Of a stretch of 64,000 bases of DNA, positions 36,234 to 64,000 are shown piece by piece. Below the pieces are notes generated by a model. It ran no database searches. It saw nothing but the letters and a program-made list of their open reading frames with translations, and was not told the origin of the DNA. The DNA comes from Perca fluviatilis (Eukaryota > Chordata > Actinopteri > Perciformes > Percidae), in NCBI RefSeq assembly GCF_010015445.1, contig NC_053127.1, positions 28,785,215 through 28,849,214 of the forward strand. Direction: 5' to 3'. Position numbers and translations under genes: made by a program. Numbering within the stretch: position 1 is the first letter of the stretch; the number at the start of each line of letters is the position of its first letter.

Positions 36234-36787
36234 CACTACTGGTCAAAAGTTTTAGAACGCCCCAATTCTTTTTGTTTTTTATTGAAATTTTAGCAGTTCA
36301 AGTCCAATGAATAGCTTGAAATGGTACATAAGTCCAAGCTATGCCAGAACTACCTTAGGAAAAAAGAACAAGATGGTAAGCTTAAAAACATGGAGTGGCC
36401 AGCACAGTCACCAGACTTAAACCCCATTGAGCTGGTTTGGTATGAACTGGACAGAAAAGTGAAAGCAAAGCAACCTACAAGTGCCACACATTTATGGGAA
36501 CTTCTGCAACAGAGTTGGGAAGAACTTTCTGAAGAATATTTGATTTCCATTGTAGAAAGAATGCCACGAGTGTGTTCAGCTGTTATATCTGCCAAAGGGG
36601 GCTACTTTGATGAGTCAAAATTTAGAATACATTTTGGTTAATAAATTGATTCCGTGATTTCTTTTTTAACTTAAATTGTTCATTTGTTCTATTCTTTCAT
36701 TTCAGAGTACAATAAGACATTGAACTGCATGAATTTCAATAAAAACCTGGAAAAATTGGGGTGTTCTAAAACTTTTGACCGGTAGTG
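36234..36787 (+). mobile_element. internally deleted Tc1-type transposon
   Basis: The inverted ends cactactggtcaaaagtttt and the matching right end are flanked by TA (36232-36233 and 36788-36789). It is 554 bp. It keeps only the C-terminal part of the transposase, in an open plus-strand frame at 36321-36641 with the SPDLNPIELVWYELD catalytic block and the terminal AKGGYFDESK. The N-terminal DNA-binding half and the first catalytic aspartate are deleted. It is a sister of the larger copy at 39461-41032. Confidence 0.9.
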
Positions 36788-36789
36788 TA

Positions 36790-37309
36790 TGTTTGAACAA
36801 AAACAGGTTTATGTGGTTTTCAAGAGTAAATGTTTTTGACATGGGAGCATGCTGATATTCAAGGTGACTTGTCAAACAAGTCAAACTAACATTGTCTCCT
36901 TTGAGCATGGCAAGTATTCAGATGTTGTTATGGGAGTACTGCATACATGGATGTGGTCACTAAATCACTCAGGCTTGCTGGTAGGATTACCAAGTGCCAC
37001 TCTCTGTGAGTACATGGCAGTAGAGGCTCAACAGGTGGCACTGCAGCATGTCTAGAAATCTGCCAGAAAATGCCATTACTTTGTGTACTAATACCATTCT
37101 AAAGTATGGACATTTATTATTAGGGGACTGCTGTTGCTCCCCATTAAACTGCACAAAAAACAGTTCCTATGATAGTGTCACTTATTTGAACATGATAGTA
37201 GATACAGTACTCAACAAATTTAAACTGTATCTGCCAACAATGTCTAATTGAGGCCTCTGCCCACTATATGGCAACAAATTCCAAATCAAACATGTCTGCA
37301 CTGAAACAA
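36790..37309. other. spacer between Tc1 derivative and LINE
   Basis: No gene or recognisable element seen. Confidence 0.4.
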
Positions 37310-37322
37310 TTTTATCATTTTT

Positions 37323-40300
37323 TTTCTCTCTGATGTTTTTATTGAAGTTCAATCACAAACACAGAAATGCTCATACAATGCACATTTTCATTTTCTTTTT
37401 TTTTTCAAAGTGTCAAAGCACAAACCCTCCTCCCGTCCCACTAGCCACATCCACAAACTACACCTCCCACGGAGCACTGTACCTGGAGCACTGCAAGAAT
37501 CTGCTGGAAGTCAAGTACAAAACCGCAAATTGTAAATACTAAAAATTAAAAATAAATTGATTAAAAAAACAAAAACAAAAAAAACTGAATGAATAGATAG
37601 AGAAATAAAGATAAATGGGTAGAAGAAGGCGAATTTAGACATAGACAAATACAGACTATGTAACTGACAGAAAGACAAGCAAAGAAGCGAAACAGAGGAA
37701 AGAAAAAACCTTCAGTTTGACCGAAGACTCTCAAAGTATTTCAGAAAGGGTCCCCACACCCTCTGAAACTTCCCACCTGAGTTACAAACTGAGTAGCGGA
37801 TCTTTTCAAGGTCTAGACAGGACATGATGTCCCTAAGCCACTGAGCGTGTGTGGGCGGAACAGCATCCCTCCATCTTAGTAGCATTGCTCGCCTAGCCAA
37901 AAGAGAAGCGAAGGACAGTGTGCGACTTTTGGTTGGAGTTGTGTCATCCACCCCAGTGGTGCCAAAAAGGGCAATCAGTGGGTTGGGCTCTAGCTCAAGA
38001 TCAAGAATGAGGGACAAGGTTTGGAAAACATCTCTCCAGTATCTTTCCAGGCTGGTCCAGAACATGTGAATAAGTGAAGCCTCACCACTCTTACATTTGT
38101 CACACAAGGGATCAACATCTGAGTACATATGAGATAGTTTGACTTTAGATATATGAGCCCTGTGCACCACCTTAAACTGTAACAGGCAGTGACGTGCACA
38201 GAGAGATGAATTTACCAGTCTGAAAATGGAATCCCATACATCGTTTGACAGTGAGAGGTTTAAATCCTGCTCCCAGGCAGTTTTAATTTTGTCCCCAGGA
38301 GCCTGTTTATGCCCATCAATTTGTCATAGACGACCGATATTAAGCCCTTGCGCGATGGAGGCAGACCCAGTAACACGTCGGCAGTGGTCGCAGTGGTTGC
38401 CTCAGGGAAACTAGGCATCTGAGAATGGAGAAAGTGTCTCGCCTGCAGGTATCTGAAAAAATGGGTATTTGGTAGGCTGAACTTTTCAGACAATTGTGCA
38501 AATGATGCAAAGTTATTACCAGTAAAAAGATCTTCAAACTTCTCGATGCCCCTTCTGCGCCATTCTTGGAATGCAGAATCAGATAGTGAAGGTTGAAAGG
38601 AAGGGTTGGACAAAATAGGACTCAAGAGGGAGAAATCATGGAAACCAACTGAGCCCACACCCTCATTGTATGCCAAACCGTCGGACTATCAGTTAATTTA
38701 CTTGTGGGGAGAGGAAGTGAGGATCCAAGCAGAGCTAAAATGGAGACATTCCGGACCAATCTCAACTCCATGTCAGACTGTCAGCTCGATCATGACAGTG
38801 GGACCAAAAAGTAAGACTACGTATATTAGCCGCCCAGTAGTAAAGTTGGAAATTAGGCAGTGCCATGCCACCATCTTTTTGGGATTTTTTAAGATGGACT
38901 TTGTTTAGTCAAGGGCGCTTACCCCTCCATATATAGGCTGATATGATTGAGTCCAGTGAGTCAAAGAAAGATTTAGGAATGAAGATTGGTATAGATTGAA
39001 AGAGATATAGAAATTGGCCAAATTGAGTGAGTAAGGACAACATTGCAGGAAAAGAGGTATCTGGGTTTGATATAACAAGTAAAAGATCATCGGCGTACAG
39101 AGACACTTTATGTTCAATTCCTTTCCTCAAAATCCCTGAAATATCTTTTCAGCTGCGAAACGCGTTTGCTAGTGTCTCTATAGCCAGATCAAAAAGTAGT
39201 GGGCTTAAAGGGCACCCTTGACGGGTTCCTCTATGAAGATTGAAAGGTTGAGACCGAGAGTTGGTAAGGATAGAAGCAGTTGGGCTTGTATATAGCAGTT
39301 TAATCCACCTAATGTAGTTTGGGCCAAAGCCAAATTTTTCTAAGACTGCAAATAAATATTTCCACTCCACTCCGGTCAAATTCTTTCTCTGCGTCTAGAG
39401 AAAGGACGCATTCTGGAACTGCCTCAGAGGGTGAGTACAAAATGTCAAATAAACGATGTACACTACTGGTCAAAAGTTTTAGAACACCCCAATTTTTCCA
39501 GGTTTTTATTGAAATTCATGCAGTTCAATGTCTTATTGTACTCTGAAATGAAATAATAGAACAAATGAACAATTTAAGTTAAAAAAGAAATAACGGAATC
39601 AATTTATAAACCAAAATGTATTCTAAATTTTTGACTCATCAAAGTAGCCCCCTTTGGCAGATATAACAGCTGAACACACTCGTGGCATTCTTTCTACAAT
39701 GGAAACCAAATATTCTTCAGAAAGTTCTTCCCAACTCTGTTGCAGAAGTTCCCATAAATGTGTGTCACTTGTAGGTTGCTTTGCTTTCAATTTCTGTACA
39801 GTTCATCCCAAACCAGCTCAATGGGGTTTAAGTCTGGTGACTGTGCTGGGCACTCCATGTTTTTAAGCTTACCATCTTGTTTTTTTTTGCTAAGGTAGTT
39901 CTGGCATAGCTTGGACTTATGTTTTGGGTCATTATCTTGCTGTAGGAAGAACCCCTGACTGACTAGGCGCATACCAGAGGGTACTGCATGGCGCTGCAAA
40001 ATGCTGTGGTAGCCGTTTTGGTTCAGGGTGCCTTTCACTCTGTACAAATCACCGACCCTGGATCCAGCAAAACAGCCCCAGACCATCACGCTCCCTCCTC
40101 CATGTTTGACAGTTGATGTCACACACTGAGGAACCATCCTTTCACCTATTCGACAGCGTTCAAAAATCCTGCGTGATGAACCGAAGATTTAAAATTTTGA
40201 TTCATCAGTCCATAACACCTTCTTCCAGTCTTCAGTAGTCCTTTGACGAGGTTTCTTGGCCCAGGCAAGCCTCTTTTTCTTATTCTGACGTCTTAGCAAT

Positions 40301-41254
40301 GGCTTTCTTGCTGCAACTCGACCTATCAAACCTGCAGCTCTAAGTCTTCTCTTTACGGTTGAAACTGAGCCGCCTATCACGCAAGCTGTTGACTCTCAGA
40401 AACTTGTCTTCTGATTCTGTTGTGGCTTTGGGTCTTCCAGACCTCTTTCTATCAGAGTTTCCCCCAGTTTCTAAGTGCCTTTTGATGGTGAAGAATACTG
40501 TACTCACTGACACCTTGACTTTCTTCGCAATTTCTCTGCAGGAAAGACCAACATTCTTAAGTGTTAAGATGGTCTGTCTCTCTTCCATTGTTAATTGCCT
40601 TTTTCCTGCCATTTTTATAGTAATACACTACTTTCTGCGGTACAATACTGTTCAAATAATGCTCACGAGGGTATGGTACCACAGTGTGTTCCAACAATAC
40701 TTTTATACAAACAGAGGGGGTTGTAAGTAATCCAGACAGCTTGCAACACCTGTGGGAATTGGTAGCACCAACTTTCAAAGCTTGATCAACCTCCATTGCT
40801 GCAGAACAGCTTTACGTTGTTTTCCCATTTCTTGTTCCCTGAAAAAGGCCTTTTTGTAAAATTCTGAAATGTACATTATTTTTCAGTTTTGGGTAACCTT
40901 ACTTTTTTTTAACCTCAGGCAGTTCACCACTTACCTTTGTACCATTTCAAGCTATTCATTGGACTTGAACTGCTAAAATTTCAATAAAAAACTAGAAAAA
41001 TTGGGGTGTTCTAAAACTTTTGACCGGTACTGTATATTGAAATAAGAGTGCTGATTTTTTACAAAGCCAGTTTGATCCTCTGATGTGGTCAGTGGTAGTA
41101 TACCCTCTAATCTACTGGCCAAAACTTTTGCCAAAATTTTGGCATCAACATTTAATAAGGAGATTGGCCTATAGGAGGAGCACTCCGTTGGGTCCTTACC
41201 CTTCTTTACAATAAGAGTGATGCATGCCTCATATAGTGATGCTGGCAGTTTCAG
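37323..41254 (-). mobile_element. 5'-truncated L1/Tx1-type LINE, split by a Tc1 element
   Basis: The 13-bp direct repeat ttttatcattttt occurs at 37310-37322 and 41255-41267. On the minus strand the ORF2 reverse transcriptase reads from ITLIVKKGKDPTECSSYRPISLLNVDAKILAKVLA (41230 down), through [18 protein letters not shown] (about 39215) and the YADDLLL catalytic block (about 39090), to the C-terminal CDKCKSGEASLIHMFW zinc-knuckle part (about 38100). The 3' end is a T-run on the plus strand at 37320-37325. Frames are broken in several places. A Tc1 element occupies 39461-41032. The 5' end starts abruptly inside the reverse transcriptase, as in ordinary truncated LINE insertions. Confidence 0.88.
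39461..41032 (-). mobile_element. Tc1-type DNA transposon with inactive transposase
   Basis: It is 1572 bp with inverted ends (cactactggtcaaaagtttt on the left; cagtaccggtcaaaagtttt as the complement of the right) and TA on both sides (39459-39460, 41033-41034). The minus-strand transposase begins MAGKRQLTMEERQTILTLKN (40612) with a paired helix-turn-helix. It continues through WTDESKF (about 40190) and DNDPKHKSK...SPDLNPIELVWDEL (about 39800-39950). The frame is broken near 40380, after DESKF near 40190, and after DELYR near 39790, so the protein is non-functional. It sits inside the LINE reverse transcriptase. Confidence 0.93.
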
Positions 41255-41760
41255 TTTTATCATTTTTATTGAAATTACATATCATTTAAATTTAAATAAA
41301 ATAAAGTTGTACATGTCTTTACTTGGTCGTATTCTAGTATTTGTAACAAGCTAAGTCAAACCATAAAAGTAAAAATAAAACTTATTTGAACTCCCTGCAG
41401 GTTTTGAATCCTGGTATTTAGTAAACTGAGGGCAGCTGACTCATACATTAAACCAAAAACAGGTCCAAACTTTGAGCAGTTCACCAATCAGATCTTACAT
41501 CAAAATGATTTGGCTTTATTAGTCCCTCCTCAGACTGGTATTTGTAGCCAGTGACAAACTATTCTTCCACCTTGCTTGCAAGGTGCAAAGGCCCACACAC
41601 AGTCAATTAGTAACTTCACCTCCACTGACGTTCAAAGGTTAGGCTACAATATGCTGTGAGTTTGTGAAAATGAAATGACAACCTAATGACCCAAGATGAT
41701 TTGTGCCAGCATTATTTAGCATGTGTTTTATAGTTCAACATAGACAGACAAAATGTGTAC

Positions 41761-42060
41761 AATCAGAATCAGATTTATTTCCAAGAAAGTTTGCACTTGC
41801 AAGGAATTCACTTTGGTGTATTAGGTGCACACTAAACACTAAACATAATGAAATAGGTATAAACAATACAGCAAAGTATTGCTACAGTCAAGAACATAAA
41901 TACAGAATAGATATATTACAATAATAATTATGTAAAAAGACTATATGTGCAATATAACTGTTATAGAAAGGAAAAGAAGGCTGTACGATTTGTGCAGCGT
42001 GTGCAAAAATATTGATCAGGAGATATGCAAAAGTTCACAGTATATATAATATGTGCAATG
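41761..42060. repeat. LINE 3'-tail type interspersed repeat
   Basis: Begins aatcagaatcagatttattt and aagtttgcacttgcaaggaat, the reversed 3' tail of a common fish non-LTR family. It joins directly to the minus-strand reverse transcriptase fragment at 42061-42420. Confidence 0.6.
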
Positions 42061-42420
42061 GCCAGCGATAATAGTCCAGGATGTCTTCCGGAAATCCACA
42101 ACCATCTCCACTGTCTTCAGAGTGTATAGCTCCAAGTTGTTCTGACTACACCAGGTCACCAGATGGTCAATCTCCCACCTGTAGGTGGACCTAACCCCTA
42201 CCAGAAATGAGTCCAAGGAGGGTGGCGGGCGCCTGGATAGCTCAGTTGGTGGAGCGGGCGCCCATATGTGGAGGTTTGCTCCTCCGCGGCACTTTGCTTC
42301 ATGTCATTCCCCCTCTCTCTCTCTCTCCCCTTTCATGTCTTCAGCTTTCCTATCGAAATAAAGATAATAATGATCCAAGGAAGGTGATGTCGTCAGGAGT
42401 TTGACAGACTGGAGGTGCAG
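42061..42420 (-). mobile_element. Rex1/L2-like LINE reverse transcriptase fragment, split by a SINE
   Basis: The minus-strand frame carries STYRWEIDHLVTWCSQNNLELYTLKTVEMVVDFRK, the segment after the FADD block in Rex1-type reverse transcriptases. The expected upstream part (PDDITFLG-like) appears on the far side of the SINE at 42366-42420. Fragment only. Confidence 0.7.
42231..42365 (+). mobile_element. tRNA-derived SINE inserted in the LINE fragment
   Basis: Head gcctggatagctcagttggt, then gcgcccatatgtggagg, then the ct-rich body (tctctctctctcccctttcatg) and an A/T-rich end (aaataaagataataatg). It is flanked by near-identical repeats tccaaggagggtg (about 42211-42223) and tccaaggaaggtg (about 42374-42386), which fit a target-site duplication. 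Same family as 18773-18963. Confidence 0.8.
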
Positions 42421-42830
42421 CTGAGGTGTTGGGCAGTAACAAAGTGTACAACTTTAAGTTGTGTATAAGAGTGGTGGTATTACCATCCTTGTGTGACTAA
42501 AAAATAGGGAGCTGCATAAACCTGAACCAGCTAATTGTCAGACAGAAAGAGATAACAGAACGTGTATTACAGTGCATATGCGTGTATACAGTTTGTGATT
42601 ATTATTATTTTTTAACCTTTATTTATTCAGGGAAGGTTCACTGAGAGGAAGCCTCTCTTTTGCCAGAACGGCCTGATCACAATCACAAAGTTACACATTG
42701 ATACCTGGAAGCTGGCCCAGTACAACCACAGTCTGATCTGCTGGCCACTGTATAGCTCCACTAGAGCGGTTTTGGGCCTTGCTAAAGGGCACCTCAGTGA
42801 TGATATACCCATAACCTCTGTCTTCTTAAA

Positions 42831-42833
<3 letters not shown>

Positions 42834-42900
<67 letters not shown>

Positions 42901-42910
42901 AAGAAAGAAA
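42834..42910 (+). repeat. (GA)n microsatellite with (GAAA)n end
   Basis: About 60 bases of ga dinucleotides followed by three gaaa units. Confidence 0.95.
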
Positions 42911-45700
42911 CGAGCCAATAGAGCTTCTATGGGACTTCTCAATCCTGGTTCGGAATCCAAATGTCAGTCCCGCTCAGTCGTCCCTGATGGGATCCTCCCA
43001 GCCACAGGAAGACATCTGTGCCTAAATCCTTGCCAAAGCACTGGAGTGTACTAACGGTCAAAAATCTGTAAAGGAGACAGTTACCTTTTTGTAAGCATGC
43101 TCCCACTGACTGCACATCTAGTCCAAGCATGGCTGCTCTTCTGTGGACCGCACTTGACTCCTGGGAGATGAGAAACATTAGAGATGGGGACATCTTGTTG
43201 GAGAGTCTACAGGGAAAAACAAAGGCACAGGCTGCAGAACCAGCAGCGCTGCCCTTCATTTTGCATGGAGCCTGAGGCTAATCTCAGCCTCAGTGGGTCT
43301 GTGTGACATCCTTGCAGAGAGTCCAAAGGCCACCCTTTTTATCGTGACACACATGGCTTCTGTGTTAGTGTCTGAGTCTTGCGTTTCCTTGGTCTGTGAA
43401 TCCATGGCAACAGCAGCGTTGAATGGTCTATTCAGAGTGGCCTCCACTACACCCTCTCTGCCTCTGAGACTATAGATTAGCAAATGAAAATTGCATAGTT
43501 GGTTTGGTCCAGGTTTATTACTTGGTCCCAGGTGGGAAACAAAACGCATCAATTTAATCTCTGGAAAAAAGAATAGGGAAACTGCTGTTTGTGCTACATG
43601 CAATCCTCTGTCATCACAGCAGTGACTGGCCTCCTCTGAAATTCGTTCATTTAGTTTATTTATACTTTGATTCAGAAATCAAAATATAGTGTTTTTAGGG
43701 GGTTTATTCATACATTCAGACAGAGCAGATATTATATGTATCACCATTGGTGGTTAATGTAATTTGTAGGTTTTTACATTGAATATACAGTATAACACTA
43801 AATTTCTTTAATATGAATATGGCGATGTAGGATAACAATGACGGAATTCTTTTTTGTAAAAAAAAAAAAGTGATAAAAAAATGTTAACCTACCTTACGCT
43901 TCCCCTTAACATTTGATTGTGAAATGTTTCTGTCCTTTTTTTCCCCTTTTTTTGAGTAGCTGTGGCCAGAGGATCATTCTGGGTGGATCACAATCCAGAT
44001 GTTGTTTGGTAGGACTCTGAGGCTTTTGGGACAATTCATTATTATGACACCACAGAAAATAAGAAAAACATAATGGGGAATTTCAACATCATTTCTGGTG
44101 CAATTTAATAATTATATATATTTTTGTTAATTAATCAGCAATGAAGTTGTCTGGATGCACATAGACACTGCAGCTGTTGTAAATGAGTCCTAGTAAAGAC
44201 TCTCAGAGCGTTTACACCTCATCAGTGGCGTAAGGTAGACACGAAGGGCCCCGGTGCACGCATGACAGGTCCTAGTGCACCTTAGTTACTAGGCTGGCAT
44301 CTCTATACCAATGTTTTAACATGAGGATTGACTTCATTTTGCTGTAGATATTAACGCAATGTTAAGATTCAAGACGTTAATTATCATATGCACAGCTAAG
44401 ACAGCTTACACCATGTAATGAAAAGCTTACTTTGCCAGTCTTCCTTACACAACGATAAACAAAAATAAAGTGAGAATAATACAATGAAGCTAGAATAAAC
44501 GATTAAAAAGTTATAATAAATAGAGAAGAAGAAAAACAACATTGTGTAAAAAGTATGTCCCCACCTATCACAGAGACAAACAACAATAATCTTCTCATAT
44601 TACCATTGCTTTGACACAAACTTAAGGTTTATTTTCTTCAGTGTCTCTATATCATATTTTCTTGCTTCTTAGGAAAATGTTAGAGGGATCCTCCTGCATT
44701 CTCGGGGCACCATATGTGATTGACAAATTCCATGTACCCTTTTTCCTGTGACCACTCATTTATTTAGAAGCCATAATTGTTGGCTCAGCAGAATGACATC
44801 TCTGTGAAAAGGTCCATTCGTTTGAGGAACAGTTTTCCCAGCATTCAGTTTTTACATTGAGCAATGAAGTGACATCCTCCGCCAACAGAAATTGTGGATG
44901 TAAAAAAGGGAAATGATCACTTGGATGCACACTCCACCCAACAGCTATTGCATGATTCAGACCAAAACACACTCTGCTTACAGACTTTAGTGAAGATGTC
45001 GTTATTTTATAGCATATCATTTTTATTACTCAGATTGACATAGTGCTTATTTCTAACATTTGAAGTTACATTTCGTGCAAAATTATAATTTAGTTCTTAA
45101 AAAATACTTAACCATACTTTGCTTGCAAGTTTTGAATGGCATAATAGGTGGTGTAGGAAAACTATTATTGAATTTTATTTTCTATTAATTTGTTGTCGAC
45201 ATTTTTGTCAGCAATCTGTGTCCAGTTCATTAGTGCAGGTGAAAGTTCATTCCTTTAAAGTAAATTGTGGATATAGGCAAATAAATGGTGATTTATGATC
45301 ATATGATAATGGAGAATGTTAAACATGCTGACTAGAAGCATAATAAACCTAATTCAAATACAATTCATGTTGAACATATGGTTATTGAGAACAAGAACAA
45401 ATTGAATTTCTATCTTAAATTCAGAGTGTTCTGATTGGCTGAGAGGAACAAGTGCACAACACGTAGGACTGACGTTAATTTACAAAGACGAATGATGTGG
45501 CAAAAATCAAAGGGCGAATAGAAAGAAGTAGTTCCAGTTTTACATTTATTTTGTTATATATTTTTATGTTGAAGTTTTGTGTCGCTGTTTGTTATTTCAA
45601 ATAGAATATTAAATACATATGAAATATTCTGAAATTTGCCAATTAAATAGTAATTATACACGCCATGATGCACTTAAAAAAAAAGTGTGACTTAGTATCC
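42911..45700. other. intergenic DNA between pdzd3 and cltc, part 2
   Basis: No gene supported. Two adjoining minus-strand frames (43603-43256 and 43259-42939) have no recognised domain and no splice logic. At 44360-44520 there is a LINE-tail repeat (gattcaagacgttaattatcat, then caatgaagc). Around 44225-44280 a gtggcgtaaggtagac stretch looks repetitive. Confidence 0.45.
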
Positions 45701-46005
45701 ATCCGCCTTGTTGAGTGCACTTCCATTTCCGGGATGTTTTCTCTGCAGACCAACCTCCACCGCCATTGCAGGTTCAGGGAGTCGGTCTAGTGGCCGTCAG
45801 TCGTTAGCCAGGGGAAGACCGCAAGTAAACAGTTTAGGGACGAATAAAAAGGACCATCACACCGACAGCACGTTTTACATAAGGCTTAGAATTAATTCAT
45901 CTGGACTTTAGACTAGAGGCCCCCTGGCTGTCCGGCTAAGATCTGAGAGAAGTCGTAGTTTGTTAGCATTAGTAGAAACCGGAGGAGAGAGAGAGAGGAA
46001 CCGCC
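45701..46005 (+). promoter_or_regulatory. cltc: promoter and 5' UTR region of cltc
   Basis: Less AT-rich than the flanks, ending in a purine-rich stretch (ggaggagagagagagagg) just before the ATG. The transcription start site is not visible. This fits a housekeeping promoter without a clear TATA box, which is an inference. Confidence 0.4.

Positions 46006-64000
<17,995 letters not shown>

Noticed and set aside
42231..42300. tRNA gene with A-box and B-box-like motifs
   Set aside because: The sequence continues into a SINE body with an A-rich end and flanking duplication. The cloverleaf stems are not kept.
42939..43603. Two overlapping minus-strand frames of 106 and 115 aa
   Set aside because: No recognised domain, low-complexity composition, and no splice sites or conserved neighbours. 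Likely chance frames.

Overview
The window is nuclear DNA from a ray-finned fish, most likely a percomorph teleost. The evidence is split genes with GT/AG introns, AT-rich intergenic DNA, many microsatellites, fish-type tRNA-derived SINEs, several LINE clades, Tc1, hAT and TTAA-target DNA transposons, and protein sequences typical of fish. I see no bacterial or viral gene set.

Five protein-coding genes can be reconstructed exon by exon. At the left is a divergent (head-to-head) pair of TRIM-family E3 ubiquitin ligases, each with RING, two B-boxes, coiled coil and PRY-SPRY. One is on the minus strand (505-5815, 559 aa) and one on the plus strand (11527-16112, 572 aa). They are clear tandem paralogues of the fish finTRIM/TRIM29/TRIM25-like group: three internal exons have identical lengths (96, 234, 160 bp) and identical phases. 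Next comes atp5mg, the mitochondrial ATP synthase subunit g (minus, 19277-23121, 103 aa). After it lies a four-PDZ scaffold protein of the NHERF family, best called pdzd3/NHERF4 (minus, 26348-30311, 498 aa). The right end holds the first three coding exons of clathrin heavy chain, cltc (plus, from 46006 and running out of the window), with a 13.2 kb first coding intron.

The rest is mostly transposon debris in introns and between genes. The best-supported insertions have target-site duplications readable in the sequence. They are three hAT elements in cltc intron 1 with perfect 8-bp duplications; four complete TTAA-flanked elements, two of them fold-backs, plus one with a single visible end; a 5'-truncated L1-type LINE with a 13-bp duplication that was later split by a 1.57 kb Tc1 element; a second LINE with a 17-bp duplication holding two further insertions; and a SINE inside a Rex1/L2-like LINE fragment. 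Two large gaps (about 31.4-45.7 kb between pdzd3 and cltc, and 6-11.5 kb between the TRIM genes) contain no gene that I can support.

The genes do not form a single pathway. The TRIM pair is probably connected with innate immunity, atp5mg with respiration, pdzd3 with scaffolding of membrane transporters and receptors, and cltc with vesicle coats. I found no convincing new biological system. The notable content is the paralogous TRIM pair, the nested and datable transposon insertions, a near-identical local duplication at a microsatellite, and several fold-back elements.
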